Shown piece by piece: positions 1 through 7,721 of a DNA stretch of 64,000 bases. The stretch comes from Paenibacillus sp. FSL K6-1330 (GTDB lineage Bacteria > Bacillota > Bacilli > Paenibacillales > Paenibacillaceae). The position numbers were made by a program, and so were the translations under genes. How positions within the stretch are numbered: the stretch's first letter is position 1; every line of letters begins with the position of its first letter. Where the stretch lies: positions 4,787,501 to 4,851,500 of the forward strand of contig NZ_CP150269.1 of assembly GCF_037976825.1 (NCBI RefSeq), written 5' to 3'. The notes under the pieces are model-generated. The model was not told where the DNA came from. It did no database searches and worked only from the letters and a program-made list of their open reading frames with translations.

Positions 1-81
1 GCTTGGGGAGGTTTATTTGTTCTATTAACAAGCCTCGTATCGGACGGATCATTACCATATATAGTCTATTTTATGGTATGA
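1..81 (+). CDS. C-terminal end of an upstream membrane protein (partial, tentative)
   Basis: Reading frame 1 is open from the window edge to a TGA at 79-81. The 26 visible residues are strongly hydrophobic (AWGGLFVLLTSLV, then PYIVYFMV), as expected for the last transmembrane segment of a polytopic protein. The fragment lies about 70 bases before the UbiA-family gene on the same strand and could be its operon partner. It is too short to name, and chance openness cannot be excluded. Confidence 0.35.
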   Translation, partial: AWGGLFVLLTSLVSDGSLPYIVYFMV

Positions 82-149
82 TAGCTATCGTGTTTTAGCG
101 ATTTTTCCGTAATCCCTTATGAAATATGATGTATCAGGAGGTAACACAA

Positions 150-1055
150 TTGTCTTCAACGAATACCGAATCGGCGGCTGCTCCGCCTAGGCAGCTTCCC
201 ATGCTGCTCTTCAGGCAGCTGAGGCCGAAGCAATGGACCAAAAATCTGCTCATATTTGCAGCCCCCCTCTTCTCGTTTGAAGTGGTAAATCCAGGCGTGC
301 TCTTCGACACCCTGATCGGTTTTTTCCTGTTGTCCTTCGTTTCCGGCTGCGTCTATATTGTGAACGATTATGCCGATCGCGAAGCGGATCGCAACCATCC
401 GGTAAAGAAATACCGTCCCATGGCCTCGGGTGCGCTGCCGCCCAAGCTGGCTATTGCATTCGGCGTGCTGCTGCTAATCGCTTCGCTGGCCGTATCTTAT
501 TTCCTAAATCCGCTGTTTACCGTGTTATTGGTGCTCTATTTTGCCATGAACGTAGCCTACTCCTTCCGGCTGAAGCATGTTGTCATCATTGACATCATGA
601 TTATCGCGGCCGGGTTCGTGCTGCGAGCCATCGCGGGCGGACTGGTCATCCACGTCCCGTTCACGCCATGGTTCCTTCTCTGTACGATGCTGCTATCGCT
701 CTTCCTGGCGATCGGCAAGAGACGACATGAGCTCCATCTGCTGCAGCATGACAAAGGCTCTCACCGCAAGGTGCTCGATCAATATTCGTTCGATCTGCTG
801 GACCAGATGAGCAGCATTGTCACCACAGCAACCATCATCAGTTATTCACTGTTTACCTTTACGTCAGGCAGAACCGTTCACCTCATGTGGACCATACCGC
901 TTGTCATATATGGGATGTTCCGCTATCTTTATCTGATTCATATCGAGAAAAAAGGCGGGGCTCCGGACCGGGTGCTCCTGGAGGACACACACATCCTGGT
1001 CACCGTGATCCTCTATGTCATCAGCGTTATCGGAATTTTAGTATACTTTGAATAA
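150..1055 (+). CDS. UbiA-family polyprenyl-phosphate phosphoribosyltransferase-like protein
   Basis: Integral-membrane prenyltransferase of the UbiA superfamily, 301 residues, with about eight hydrophobic segments. The Asp-rich motif NDYADREADRNHP, followed by KKYRP, at about residues 72-90 matches the form typical of decaprenyl-phosphate phosphoribosyltransferases (mycobacterial Rv3806c type) better than ubiquinone or menaquinone enzymes. Those enzymes transfer 5-phosphoribose from PRPP to a polyprenyl phosphate. I chose TTG at 150 because AGGAGGT at 136-142 is spaced correctly for it; the upstream ATG codons at 126 and 129 lie before that site. It leads a tight operon with a HAD phosphatase and SMR-like proteins. 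The family call is firm; the exact substrate is inference. Confidence 0.8.
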   Translation: MSSTNTESAAAPPRQLPMLLFRQLRPKQWTKNLLIFAAPLFSFEVVNPGVLFDTLIGFFLLSFVSGCVYIVNDYADREADRNHPVKKYRPMASGALPPKLAIAFGVLLLIASLAVSYFLNPLFTVLLVLYFAMNVAYSFRLKHVVIIDIMIIAAGFVLRAIAGGLVIHVPFTPWFLLCTMLLSLFLAIGKRRHELHLLQHDKGSHRKVLDQYSFDLLDQMSSIVTTATIISYSLFTFTSGRTVHLMWTIPLVIYGMFRYLYLIHIEKKGGAPDRVLLEDTHILVTVILYVISVIGILVYFE

Positions 1056-1083
1056 TACAGAATTAGTAATTGAGGGAAATGAT

Positions 1084-1716
1084 ATGAAACAGAAATTCGC
1101 AATCTTTGACATCGACAAAACGGTCATCCATACAGACTCCATGTTTCAGTTTTTAAAATATGGTATTCGAAAAAAACCGTCTACAGCACCCTTCATTCTG
1201 AAAGTCGTGCTGCATTCCGTGCTGTACAAGCTCCGTCTTCTGGAGGCTGAGAAGGCAAAGAGCGCTTATTTTCATGCGATGCGCCATATGGATGATGCCG
1301 ACCTGAAACATTTTTACGAAACGGAATTAAAACCTGCCATCTTTCCGGCTGCGCTGAAGGAAATGCAGCGAAAAAAAAGCGAGGGTTATCATGTGCTGCT
1401 TGTAACGGCGTCCCCCGACGCTTACATGAGATACTTTGCAGAGCTTCCTTGCGTCGATACCGTGATCGCTACGAAACTTTCCGTACGGGAAGGACGCTTT
1501 ACCTCGATGATTGAAGGAAACAATTGTAAGGGGGAGGAAAAAGTGAACCGGATTCAGCAGTACTTGAACGAGCGGCAACTGAGCATTGATTATGCAGCTT
1601 CCTGCGCTTACTCCGATTCCTTGTCCGACCTCCCTATGTTCGGGCTCGTCAAATACAAATATTTGATCAATCAGAAATCTGCTCAGGGATGCGAGGGATT
1701 AACATGGAACAGATAA
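1084..1716 (+). CDS. HAD superfamily hydrolase, subfamily IB (SerB-like phosphatase)
   Basis: Cytoplasmic phosphatase of 210 residues. Motif I is FDIDKT (nucleophile Asp9, acid/base Asp11), motif II is in VTASP near residue 99, and the C-terminal YSDSLSDLPMF carries the metal-binding Asp residues. The ATG at 1084 is preferred because GAGGG at 1072-1076 precedes it; an in-frame ATG at 1048 overlaps the end of the previous gene. In mycobacteria a phosphatase removes the 5-phosphate after phosphoribosyl transfer to the polyprenyl lipid. The position next to the UbiA gene suggests the same role here, although the family is different (HAD rather than PAP2). The substrate is inferred from context only. 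Confidence 0.8.
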   Translation: MKQKFAIFDIDKTVIHTDSMFQFLKYGIRKKPSTAPFILKVVLHSVLYKLRLLEAEKAKSAYFHAMRHMDDADLKHFYETELKPAIFPAALKEMQRKKSEGYHVLLVTASPDAYMRYFAELPCVDTVIATKLSVREGRFTSMIEGNNCKGEEKVNRIQQYLNERQLSIDYAASCAYSDSLSDLPMFGLVKYKYLINQKSAQGCEGLTWNR

Positions 1717-2045
1717 AAGTGCAGAGCGCCCCGCCCCACCTGGGCAAGCTGTTCATGGTTCTATCGGCTTTTTTGACGGCTACCGGCCAGCTGTTCTGGA
1801 AATGGGGCCACGCCAACTTGATATACATGGGAATCGGTTTTATCTGCTACGGCCTCGGGGCCATTCTCATGATCAAATCGTTTTCATTGGAGAAGCTCTC
1901 CGTTGCCTATCCTCTGATGTGTATCAGCTATATTGTGGCTCTGTTTTATGGTGATTTTTTTCTGGATGAACCATTAACCCTGCAAAAACTGGCAGCCGTA
2001 GCCCTGCTTGGAATCGGGGTGACATTAACTTCCTATGAAAAATGA
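1704..2045 (+). CDS. SMR/EamA-like small membrane protein, first of a pair
   Basis: 113 residues with four hydrophobic helices, resembling small multidrug resistance/EamA half-transporters and the ArnE/ArnF flippase subunits. The ATG at 1704 follows GAGGG at 1693-1697 and lies inside the end of the HAD gene, so translation is probably coupled. The C-terminal LLGIGVTLTSYEK and the central AYPLMCISYIVALFYGDFF are typical of the family. The next gene encodes a second protein of the same size and topology. ArnE/ArnF-type pairs flip undecaprenyl-phosphate sugars, which would fit this operon. That function is inference. Confidence 0.7.
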   Translation: MEQIKVQSAPPHLGKLFMVLSAFLTATGQLFWKWGHANLIYMGIGFICYGLGAILMIKSFSLEKLSVAYPLMCISYIVALFYGDFFLDEPLTLQKLAAVALLGIGVTLTSYEK

Positions 2046-2355
2046 CGGGTTCCTATACTTGCTTCTGCTCCTGATGACCTTACTCGGCTCACTGGGCAGC
2101 GTATTCTTCAAAGGATATACCGCAAACAAACAAATCAAGCTGCTGCTGATCGGTTTTCTTAGTTACGGATTGGGAGCCTTGTTAAACATATACCTTCTAG
2201 GAGAGCTTCCTTATACGCTGGTTATGCCGGCGAATGCACTTACGTTTCTCTGGGCGTTACTGTTTGCCAAACTGGTATTCAAGGAAACCATCGGGATCCG
2301 AAAAATCGCTGGCGTCGCTTTTATTATTTCCGGATTGCTCCTGCTGATCTGGTAA
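2035..2355 (+). CDS. SMR/EamA-like small membrane protein, second of a pair
   Basis: 106 residues with four predicted transmembrane helices. The gene overlaps the preceding one by 11 bases in another frame, typical of co-translated heterodimer subunits. YTLVMPANALTFLWALLFAKLVFKE resembles the third and fourth helices of EamA/SMR proteins and parallels the equivalent stretch in the first subunit. The likely role, with its partner, is moving a lipid-linked sugar across the membrane. This is inferred from family and neighbourhood. Confidence 0.7.
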   Translation: MKNDGFLYLLLLLMTLLGSLGSVFFKGYTANKQIKLLLIGFLSYGLGALLNIYLLGELPYTLVMPANALTFLWALLFAKLVFKETIGIRKIAGVAFIISGLLLLIW

Positions 2356-2415
2356 GCGAATGCCGCTTGGCCTATTTTCAGTACATATAATAGCAAGATG
2401 GGGGGAACGAAAAAC

Positions 2416-3708
2416 ATGACTTTCTTCAGTTATTTATTTCGACATAAAAAAGATAATTACACGGCGATTGGCCTAAGCGTCTGTCTGGCCCTATGGTATG
2501 TGTTCATGAACCTTCCGTTCGTAGCCTACATCAAGGATCATGCAGCCGAGTTGATGCCTCATAGCCCATTCTATGGTGCGCCCTTTACGCTGAATCTGTT
2601 CAACTTCGATCCTTCAATGGAATATGGACCGGAAAACATCTCAATTATCCATCCGTTCATTAATTTCCTGACCAGTCCGTTAACAACGATGATCGGGAGC
2701 TCCAACCTCCCTTATCTTCTGATTCAATCGGTCCTGAACGCTTTTAGCGCAGCGCTGGTCTACTACATCGTCCGAAGAAGCGGAGCCAGCTGGTTGTTGT
2801 CTCTTGTCACGGCGGCTTTCTTCGGAATCAGCTCTTATTCGCTGTTCACGGCATTCATACCGGATTCCTACGCTTATGCGCAGTTTATGATCATCCTATC
2901 AGCCGTTTATTTGCACTATGGCCGGCTTACGAATCGATTTGCCGTCATGCCGAATGCCTCCCTGGCCCTGATTAATTTCGGCATCACGTCTACGAATGTA
3001 GCTACGTTCGCAGGAGCACTGCTGATCAGCCAGTTCGATAGAAAACAAAAGGACACGTTTAAACGGTTTATCATGATCATGCTGGTTTTCCTGGGGATGG
3101 CGGTGATCGTAACTCTGCTTCAACACTTGCTGTTCTCAGGTAAATCGTGGATCGCCAACGTGTTTTCAAGCGTGCAGAACGGTGCGCTCAGCTACGTTTC
3201 TCCTTTTTCATTTGAGCACCATTCCCGAGTCTTCTACATGCTATTTGTAAGTCCCATCCTGTCGCCTGAGCTTGCCATGATCGATCCGGGAATCGCTGCA
3301 TTCGTGACGAATTTGGCCAAGCCGTATCCGATTCATGTCCATATCGTCGGTATCGGGATGCTTATCCTTGCGGTTCTATCCTTCATTAAGGGTATCCGTT
3401 CCCGCGATACCTGGGCATTTGGCATCTATATTCTGTTCGCGATTCTGCTGCACATCATCGTTGGGTTTGGTTTGGCTACGTATGCTTACGATCTGTACTT
3501 GTACGCAGGACATTATCTGTTTGCCCTGTTTGTGCTTGCAGCACTGTTTATTGCCAAAACAAAGAACCTCCGGATTCAACAAGCTCTGACCGGCATCATG
3601 GTACTGTTCCTGCTGATCACCTTGGTGAACAATATCGTATTACACGGGCAGACGCTGGACTATATTCAGACGACTTATGACACGGTGTTCAAGAATATCG
3701 AGAAATAA
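2416..3708 (+). CDS. polytopic membrane protein, GT-C glycosyltransferase-like topology
   Basis: 430 residues with about ten hydrophobic segments. After the first helix there is a long extracytoplasmic loop containing NLFNFDPSMEYGPE, then HPFINF; acidic residues in this loop are where GT-C enzymes, which use polyprenyl-phosphate sugars, place their catalytic base. ATG 2416 is chosen because a run of G at 2400-2405 is well spaced before it; an ATG at 2398 lies too close. This is the last gene of the operon and is followed by a strong terminator. I do not recognise a named family, so the glycosyltransferase role is inference from topology and context. Confidence 0.6.
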   Translation: MTFFSYLFRHKKDNYTAIGLSVCLALWYVFMNLPFVAYIKDHAAELMPHSPFYGAPFTLNLFNFDPSMEYGPENISIIHPFINFLTSPLTTMIGSSNLPYLLIQSVLNAFSAALVYYIVRRSGASWLLSLVTAAFFGISSYSLFTAFIPDSYAYAQFMIILSAVYLHYGRLTNRFAVMPNASLALINFGITSTNVATFAGALLISQFDRKQKDTFKRFIMIMLVFLGMAVIVTLLQHLLFSGKSWIANVFSSVQNGALSYVSPFSFEHHSRVFYMLFVSPILSPELAMIDPGIAAFVTNLAKPYPIHVHIVGIGMLILAVLSFIKGIRSRDTWAFGIYILFAILLHIIVGFGLATYAYDLYLYAGHYLFALFVLAALFIAKTKNLRIQQALTGIMVLFLLITLVNNIVLHGQTLDYIQTTYDTVFKNIEK

Positions 3709-3723
3709 GCCTTTAAACACATC

Positions 3724-3782
3724 AAAAGACCCGTCCCCTGAAGCATGGCCGAACACCATGCCTTAGAAGGACGGGTCTTTCG
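3724..3782. terminator. bidirectional intrinsic terminator
   Basis: AAAAGACCCGTCC and GGACGGGTCTTT pair as a stem with T-rich flanks on both sides. It lies between the plus-strand lipid-sugar operon and the converging ABC exporter gene and can serve both. Confidence 0.85.
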
Positions 3783-3805
3783 TTAATCAATGAAATAAGA
3801 GAATA

Positions 3806-5551
3806 TTAATTCTCCAAATGCTGCACGTTGTATAGTCTGGCATAACTTCCATCCAGATTCATCAGCTCGCCATGCGTGCCTTGCTCTGTAATTCTGCCAT
3901 TCTCCAGCACAACGATTTGATCAGCATGCGTAATGGTAGAAAGGCGATGGGCCACGATCAATGTGGTGCGATTGTTGGACAAGGACTGCAGCGCCTGCTG
4001 TATCAGATGCTCGGACTCCAGGTCCAGCGCCGAAGTCGCCTCATCCAGCACCAGAATGTCCGGATCCTTGAGGAAGACTCTGGCGATGGCAAGTCTCTGC
4101 TTCTGCCCGCCCGAGAGCTTGACGCCCCGTTCCCCCACTTCGGTCTCATAGCCTTGCGGCAACTGGGTGATGAAATCATGCGCATTGGCGGCTTTGGCAG
4201 CGGCGACGATTCTCTGCTCATCCGCTTCCGGATTGCCAAACAATATATTTTCACGAACGGATCCGCTAAACAGGAAGTTGTCCTGCAGGACCATCCCCAC
4301 CGATCCGCGCAGGCTGTCCAGCGTCAAATCCCTGACATCGTGACCGTTAATCTTCACTGCTCCCTGCTGTACATCGTAAAATCTCGGTATCAATCCAATC
4401 AGGGATGATTTGCCGCCGCCGCTCATGCCGACGAAGGCAACCGTCTGCCCCTGCTTGATGGTCAGGTTAATATCTTGCAGCACCCAGCCTGCGGCATCAT
4501 TGTACTTGAAGCTTACGCGGTCAAACTCGATCTGTCCTGCTGTCTTGAGCGTTTTTGCACCCGGACGGTCCACGATGTCATATGGCTCGTCCATGAGCTC
4601 CTTGACCCTTTCCAGCGAAGCTGAAGCCTGTGTCAGCACCGTTGACGAGTTGATCAAGCGGCGAAGGGGCGCATACAGCCTGTCAAGATAACCAAAGAAG
4701 GCAACAAATGTACCTAATGTCAGATCTCCCTGAATCACCCGATATCCTCCATAACCGATAACCAGAATAGGCGCAATATCGGTGAGTGTGTTGATAATGG
4801 AGAAGGTGAGCGCATTCCAGCGGGTCTGCGCCATCGCTTTTTTCAGAAAATTGCCGTTGATGCCTTCGAATTTCTTCTGGTCGTACCGCTCCAGAGTAAA
4901 GCTGCGGATAACCGAGATCCCTTGAATCCGCTCATGCAGGTACGCTTGAATGCCTGCGAGAGCCTGCGACCGGTCCTTAGTCAAGCGCTTAAGCCGCTTA
5001 TACAGCAAATTCACCGCTAACCCGTAGAGAGGAAGAATCGAGATGGCAACCAGCGTCAGAACGGGATTCATGAAGAACATGACGATTAATACAAACACCA
5101 ATGTAAACATATCCAGCCAGATGTTCATCATACCGACTTCTACCAGGTTCTTGGATTGTTCCACATCATTGATAAAGCGCGATATCGCCTCGCCTACCTT
5201 GGTATTCTGATAGTAACGAAGGGATAACCGCTGCAGATGGGCATACAGTCGATTACGCATATCGAATAAAATACGACTGGTAATGAACTGGGCAAAATAC
5301 TGCCGCAAATATTCCACCGGACCACGTACAACGACAAACAGCACCAGGGTCCCGGCGAGAATCCACATCAGATCCTGGATTTTCTGTTCAATGGTCATCT
5401 GCTGGTTGATTAGCAGATCATCCACGACATATTTCATGATCATGGGCAGTAACAACGGAATTGCAAATTTGATCATGCCGATAATAAGGGTCAGGATGAT
5501 CCACTTCATATATGGCTTAACGAACGGATAATAGATTTTCCATGATTTCAA
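3806..5551 (-). CDS. MsbA-like ABC exporter (fused permease and ATPase)
   Basis: 581 residues: six transmembrane helices in about residues 1-310, then an ABC ATPase domain. Walker A is GMSGGGKSS (375-383), the signature LSGGQKQR starts at 479, Walker B is ILVLDEATSALD with the catalytic Glu present, and the switch His is in VAHRLST. All elements are intact, so a homodimeric half-transporter is expected, unlike the heterodimer at 7.7-11.6 kb. The start is a TTG at 5551, with AAGGGG about 11 bases upstream, a long spacing; no ATG is better placed. It is transcribed alone. The substrate cannot be told from sequence. Confidence 0.9.
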   Translation of the reverse strand: MKSWKIYYPFVKPYMKWIILTLIIGMIKFAIPLLLPMIMKYVVDDLLINQQMTIEQKIQDLMWILAGTLVLFVVVRGPVEYLRQYFAQFITSRILFDMRNRLYAHLQRLSLRYYQNTKVGEAISRFINDVEQSKNLVEVGMMNIWLDMFTLVFVLIVMFFMNPVLTLVAISILPLYGLAVNLLYKRLKRLTKDRSQALAGIQAYLHERIQGISVIRSFTLERYDQKKFEGINGNFLKKAMAQTRWNALTFSIINTLTDIAPILVIGYGGYRVIQGDLTLGTFVAFFGYLDRLYAPLRRLINSSTVLTQASASLERVKELMDEPYDIVDRPGAKTLKTAGQIEFDRVSFKYNDAAGWVLQDINLTIKQGQTVAFVGMSGGGKSSLIGLIPRFYDVQQGAVKINGHDVRDLTLDSLRGSVGMVLQDNFLFSGSVRENILFGNPEADEQRIVAAAKAANAHDFITQLPQGYETEVGERGVKLSGGQKQRLAIARVFLKDPDILVLDEATSALDLESEHLIQQALQSLSNNRTTLIVAHRLSTITHADQIVVLENGRITEQGTHGELMNLDGSYARLYNVQHLEN

Positions 5552-5683
5552 AGGTGATAACAGCCCCTTTCTGAAGTAACATCCACGTGGTTGACAGGCG
5601 AAGAGCAGTTGACATTTATGCGCTTCAATGCTTTATTAGTTCTAAACTTATGAATGTATCATGTCTTGCAGGAGGATTTAGTC

Positions 5684-6196
5684 ATGACCAGAATTTTCGT
5701 GACGGAGGCCGTCATGCTGGCCATTTACGGTCAGCTGTTAGTACCACCTAAACCCGTCGAGTACATCATTCCGTACACTACCATTTTGGAATTATATGAG
5801 CTTCATACCACCGAGGAACATCTCATGAATAGCAGTGCTGATGACCAGCACGTCAAGATAAAGATTGGCGAATTGATTTCCTATTTTGAAGAACCACTGA
5901 ACAAAAAGAAAATCGAGCGCGCCCTGCAGGTGCCTTGGTCCAAGAGCCCCACCATTCCCGTTAGTGAAACTACCCGGGTCTCGGTCATGAATACCATGGA
6001 CACCGCACCCTATGGGGAATCCTTCGATCCTGTGGAAACCGAGCTGCTGCTGGCATCCCAAAGAGCCGCGGCTCCCATACTGACCGATCAATACGAATTG
6101 ATTCAGCGTATCGTCGAAAGCGCTCTTCCCGTTCAGGTCTATGATATCGACGATTTTGATTTTGCATTGGAGGTCCCGCTGTCCGGGCAGCCATAA
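5684..6196 (+). CDS. conserved hypothetical protein, acidic
   Basis: 170 residues with no recognised domain. It starts at ATG 5684 behind a good AGGAGG (5670-5675); an in-frame ATG at 5654 lacks such a site. The protein begins with a short hydrophobic-aromatic stretch (VMLAIYGQLLVPPKPVEYIIPY), then becomes acidic and charged with no signal peptide or clear membrane helix, ending in DIDDFDFALEV. It is divergent from the ABC exporter and followed by its own terminator. No function is proposed. Confidence 0.75.
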   Translation: MTRIFVTEAVMLAIYGQLLVPPKPVEYIIPYTTILELYELHTTEEHLMNSSADDQHVKIKIGELISYFEEPLNKKKIERALQVPWSKSPTIPVSETTRVSVMNTMDTAPYGESFDPVETELLLASQRAAAPILTDQYELIQRIVESALPVQVYDIDDFDFALEVPLSGQP

Positions 6197-6227
6197 TGAT
6201 CCTATGTACACGCCTTCGCATGGCAAA

Positions 6228-6266
6228 AGGAGTCCCTCCCCCGGTTTGAATGGGGCAGGGACTCCT
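6228..6266 (+). terminator. intrinsic terminator after the hypothetical gene
   Basis: AGGAGTCCCT and AGGGACTCCT form a perfect 10-bp stem about 30 bases after the stop codon. The T-run is weak. Confidence 0.6.
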
Positions 6267-6281
6267 CATGTTGACCGAAAA

Positions 6282-6303
6282 AAATTCCCCGTGCGGGGAA
6301 TTT
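6282..6303 (-). terminator. intrinsic terminator of the Nudix gene
   Basis: AAATTCCCC, loop GCAC, GGGGAATTT, followed on the minus strand by a run of T. It lies just beyond the stop of the Nudix hydrolase gene. Confidence 0.8.
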
Positions 6304-6335
6304 AAGGCGTACAAACTGCCACCACTAAACGAGCC

Positions 6336-6785
6336 TCAGCTGTTCTTTTTTATCTTGTCCAGCAAGCGGACCGTGATCTCATCCATAACGGGCAATGCTT
6401 GAAAATCAAAATATTTAAGAGATACTTCCGTATTAGGGGACAAATGAATGGCACTGTGCAGGCCGGTTGCCGCATACACACCGATCACATAATACACTTC
6501 ATCTCCACCTATTTGCTTCTTCATATACTCCGGACCCGACACAAGGTCCAAGAGTCGCATATCATCCGCTGTCTGGCCGCTCTCCTCCCACAGCTCTCTG
6601 GACGCTGTGTCTTCAAGAGCTTCGCCGGGCTTCAGGTTTCCGAGTGGAAGTCCCCACTCGTCCTTGTTCTGCCGCTTCAGGAGCAGAATCTCTCCGTTAT
6701 CGTTCAGCACAAGCACCGCCGCTTTCACACGGACCACCGAGCGTTTGCCGATGTATTGGCGAATATCGCGGTGATATACGCTCAT
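6336..6785 (-). CDS. Nudix hydrolase
   Basis: 149-residue cytoplasmic pyrophosphohydrolase. A complete Nudix box is visible (G, five residues, E, seven residues, RELWEESG) at about residues 48-70, within a sequence where GNLKPGEALED follows LLLKRQNKDEWGLP. A full AAAGGAGGT ribosome site precedes the ATG. The substrate cannot be assigned, since Nudix enzymes act on many nucleoside diphosphate derivatives. It lies 46 bases downstream of the HesB-like gene on the same strand and may be co-transcribed with it. Confidence 0.88.
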   Translation of the reverse strand: MSVYHRDIRQYIGKRSVVRVKAAVLVLNDNGEILLLKRQNKDEWGLPLGNLKPGEALEDTASRELWEESGQTADDMRLLDLVSGPEYMKKQIGGDEVYYVIGVYAATGLHSAIHLSPNTEVSLKYFDFQALPVMDEITVRLLDKIKKNS

Positions 6786-6831
6786 CTTGGGAACCTCCTT
6801 TCCCTAGATGGCGCTGCAGTCTCACATCAGG

Positions 6832-7137
6832 TTAATTCACTGCGCCCTCTTCTTCATAAATATACGAAATGTCATCCAAGGATTCCTCATACTTCACGCG
6901 TAGCGTATATCCCTCCAAGTACCACAAATCCTGTTCTTCCATAAAAAATGTTACCTCTTCGGAATGCTCCGTCAGTCCCGCTTCTCTTGGTTCTTCTACC
7001 GAAATACCGAGCGAAAATCCGGGATGGAGACCGCCGCCTGAGCTATATCGTGGAAAGAAGCGAACGAACGTGCCTGACTGAAGATCAAGTTCCTTCTTGT
7101 ACCAACGTGCCGCCTGGTCGCTGACTTGAATTTGCAT
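6832..7137 (-). CDS. HesB/YneR-like protein
   Basis: 101 residues with the compact fold of the HesB/IscA superfamily as seen in B. subtilis YneR: SDQAARWYKKELDL near the N-terminus, then FVRFFPRYSSGGGLHPGFSLG, and EEQDLWYLEGYTL. It has no cysteine, so the iron-sulfur ligands of true IscA proteins are missing and cluster carriage is unlikely. ATG 7137 is used because AAGGAGGG lies about 10 bases upstream; the in-frame extension to 7164 precedes that site. The function of the YneR branch is unknown to me. Confidence 0.8.
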   Translation of the reverse strand: MQIQVSDQAARWYKKELDLQSGTFVRFFPRYSSGGGLHPGFSLGISVEEPREAGLTEHSEEVTFFMEEQDLWYLEGYTLRVKYEESLDDISYIYEEEGAVN

Positions 7138-7437
7138 GTGTCGTACACCCTCCTTAGACGTCATATTATGTTGACCCCTATCTTTTTGCAGACCGGAGAT
7201 CTTAGGGACGGTATCTTATAAATAGTTGCAATATTATCATAACGCATACGCACGTTAGGATACAAATCATTTTGATAATAAAATAGTGACATAAGGTTCT
7301 ATCCTACCTTCACTATCGAATATCTTGCTATGATCCTGAAAAATAAGTTTGACACATTCCAGTTCATGGTGATAAAATTCAGTCCATACGAGATCGATTT
7401 GAATAAATTGTAAATTTACGAAGAAAGGGTGAGTGAC
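7138..7437. other. intergenic region upstream of the ABC exporter leader
   Basis: This stretch separates the HesB-like gene from the leader ORF. It is A+T rich and holds the promoter of the exporter operon (7349-7378) and its 5' untranslated start. I see no other gene here; a 71-codon minus-strand frame has no ribosome site and overlaps the promoter. Confidence 0.6.
7349..7378 (+). promoter_or_regulatory. sigma-A promoter of the leader-ABC exporter operon
   Basis: TTGACA at 7349-7354 and TAAAAT at 7373-7378, spaced 18 bases. Transcription should begin near 7385, about 53 bases before the leader ORF, so the leader ORF and terminator lie inside the transcript of the exporter genes. Confidence 0.75.
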
Positions 7438-7563
7438 ATGTTTAAACTGTTTGCGATGGATCAAGATCATCTGGATCATCATTTCCTACAATTAAATATG
7501 GATCGACTCCCCAATGGTGCTGTCTCATCATCATCAAGCCTCGTTCATTCGTTGCCAGAATGA
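7438..7563 (+). CDS. 41-residue leader peptide upstream of the ABC exporter
   Basis: A short ORF with a good ribosome site (GAAAGGGTGAG, then ATG at 7438) ending at TGA 7561-7563. The peptide begins MFKLFAMDQDHLDHHF, is rich in His and Asp in its first half, has a run of five Ser codons in the middle (TCA four times, then AGC) and ends HSLPE. It lies between the operon promoter and an intrinsic terminator that precedes the exporter genes. In B. subtilis the related exporter BmrCD is controlled by translation of a leader peptide, BmrB, through transcription attenuation. The same arrangement is seen here; I have not aligned the peptide with BmrB. Confidence 0.7.
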   Translation: MFKLFAMDQDHLDHHFLQLNMDRLPNGAVSSSSSLVHSLPE

Positions 7564-7634
7564 TCAGAACGAAGCAGCTAACCGTTGCGCGGAAGTCATG
7601 ATCGCCGTGCGAATGATAAGTTCAAAATTAATGA

Positions 7635-7670
7635 AGCATATCGTCCGTCGTCGGATGATGTGCTTTTTTT
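7635..7670 (+). terminator. attenuator terminator between leader ORF and ABC exporter
   Basis: AGCATATCGTCCG (7635-7647), loop TCGT, CGGATGATGTGCT (7652-7664) form a 13-bp stem with two G-U pairs, followed by seven T. It lies 72 bases after the leader stop codon and upstream of the first exporter gene in the same transcript, so it must be read through for expression. The Ser-codon run of the leader (CATCATC at 7526-7532) could alternatively pair with GATGATG (7654-7660) in its 3' arm. Confidence 0.85.
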
Positions 7671-7721
7671 GGTTTTTAGGATGATATGATGCCGGAACGA
7701 CCTACGAAAGGAAGGGATAAT

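Noticed and set aside
6832..7137. Iron-sulfur carrier function for the HesB-like protein
   Set aside because: The protein contains no cysteine, so the usual cluster ligands are absent.
7267..7482. 71-codon minus-strand ORF
   Set aside because: No ribosome site, and it covers the exporter promoter and the beginning of the better-supported plus-strand leader ORF.
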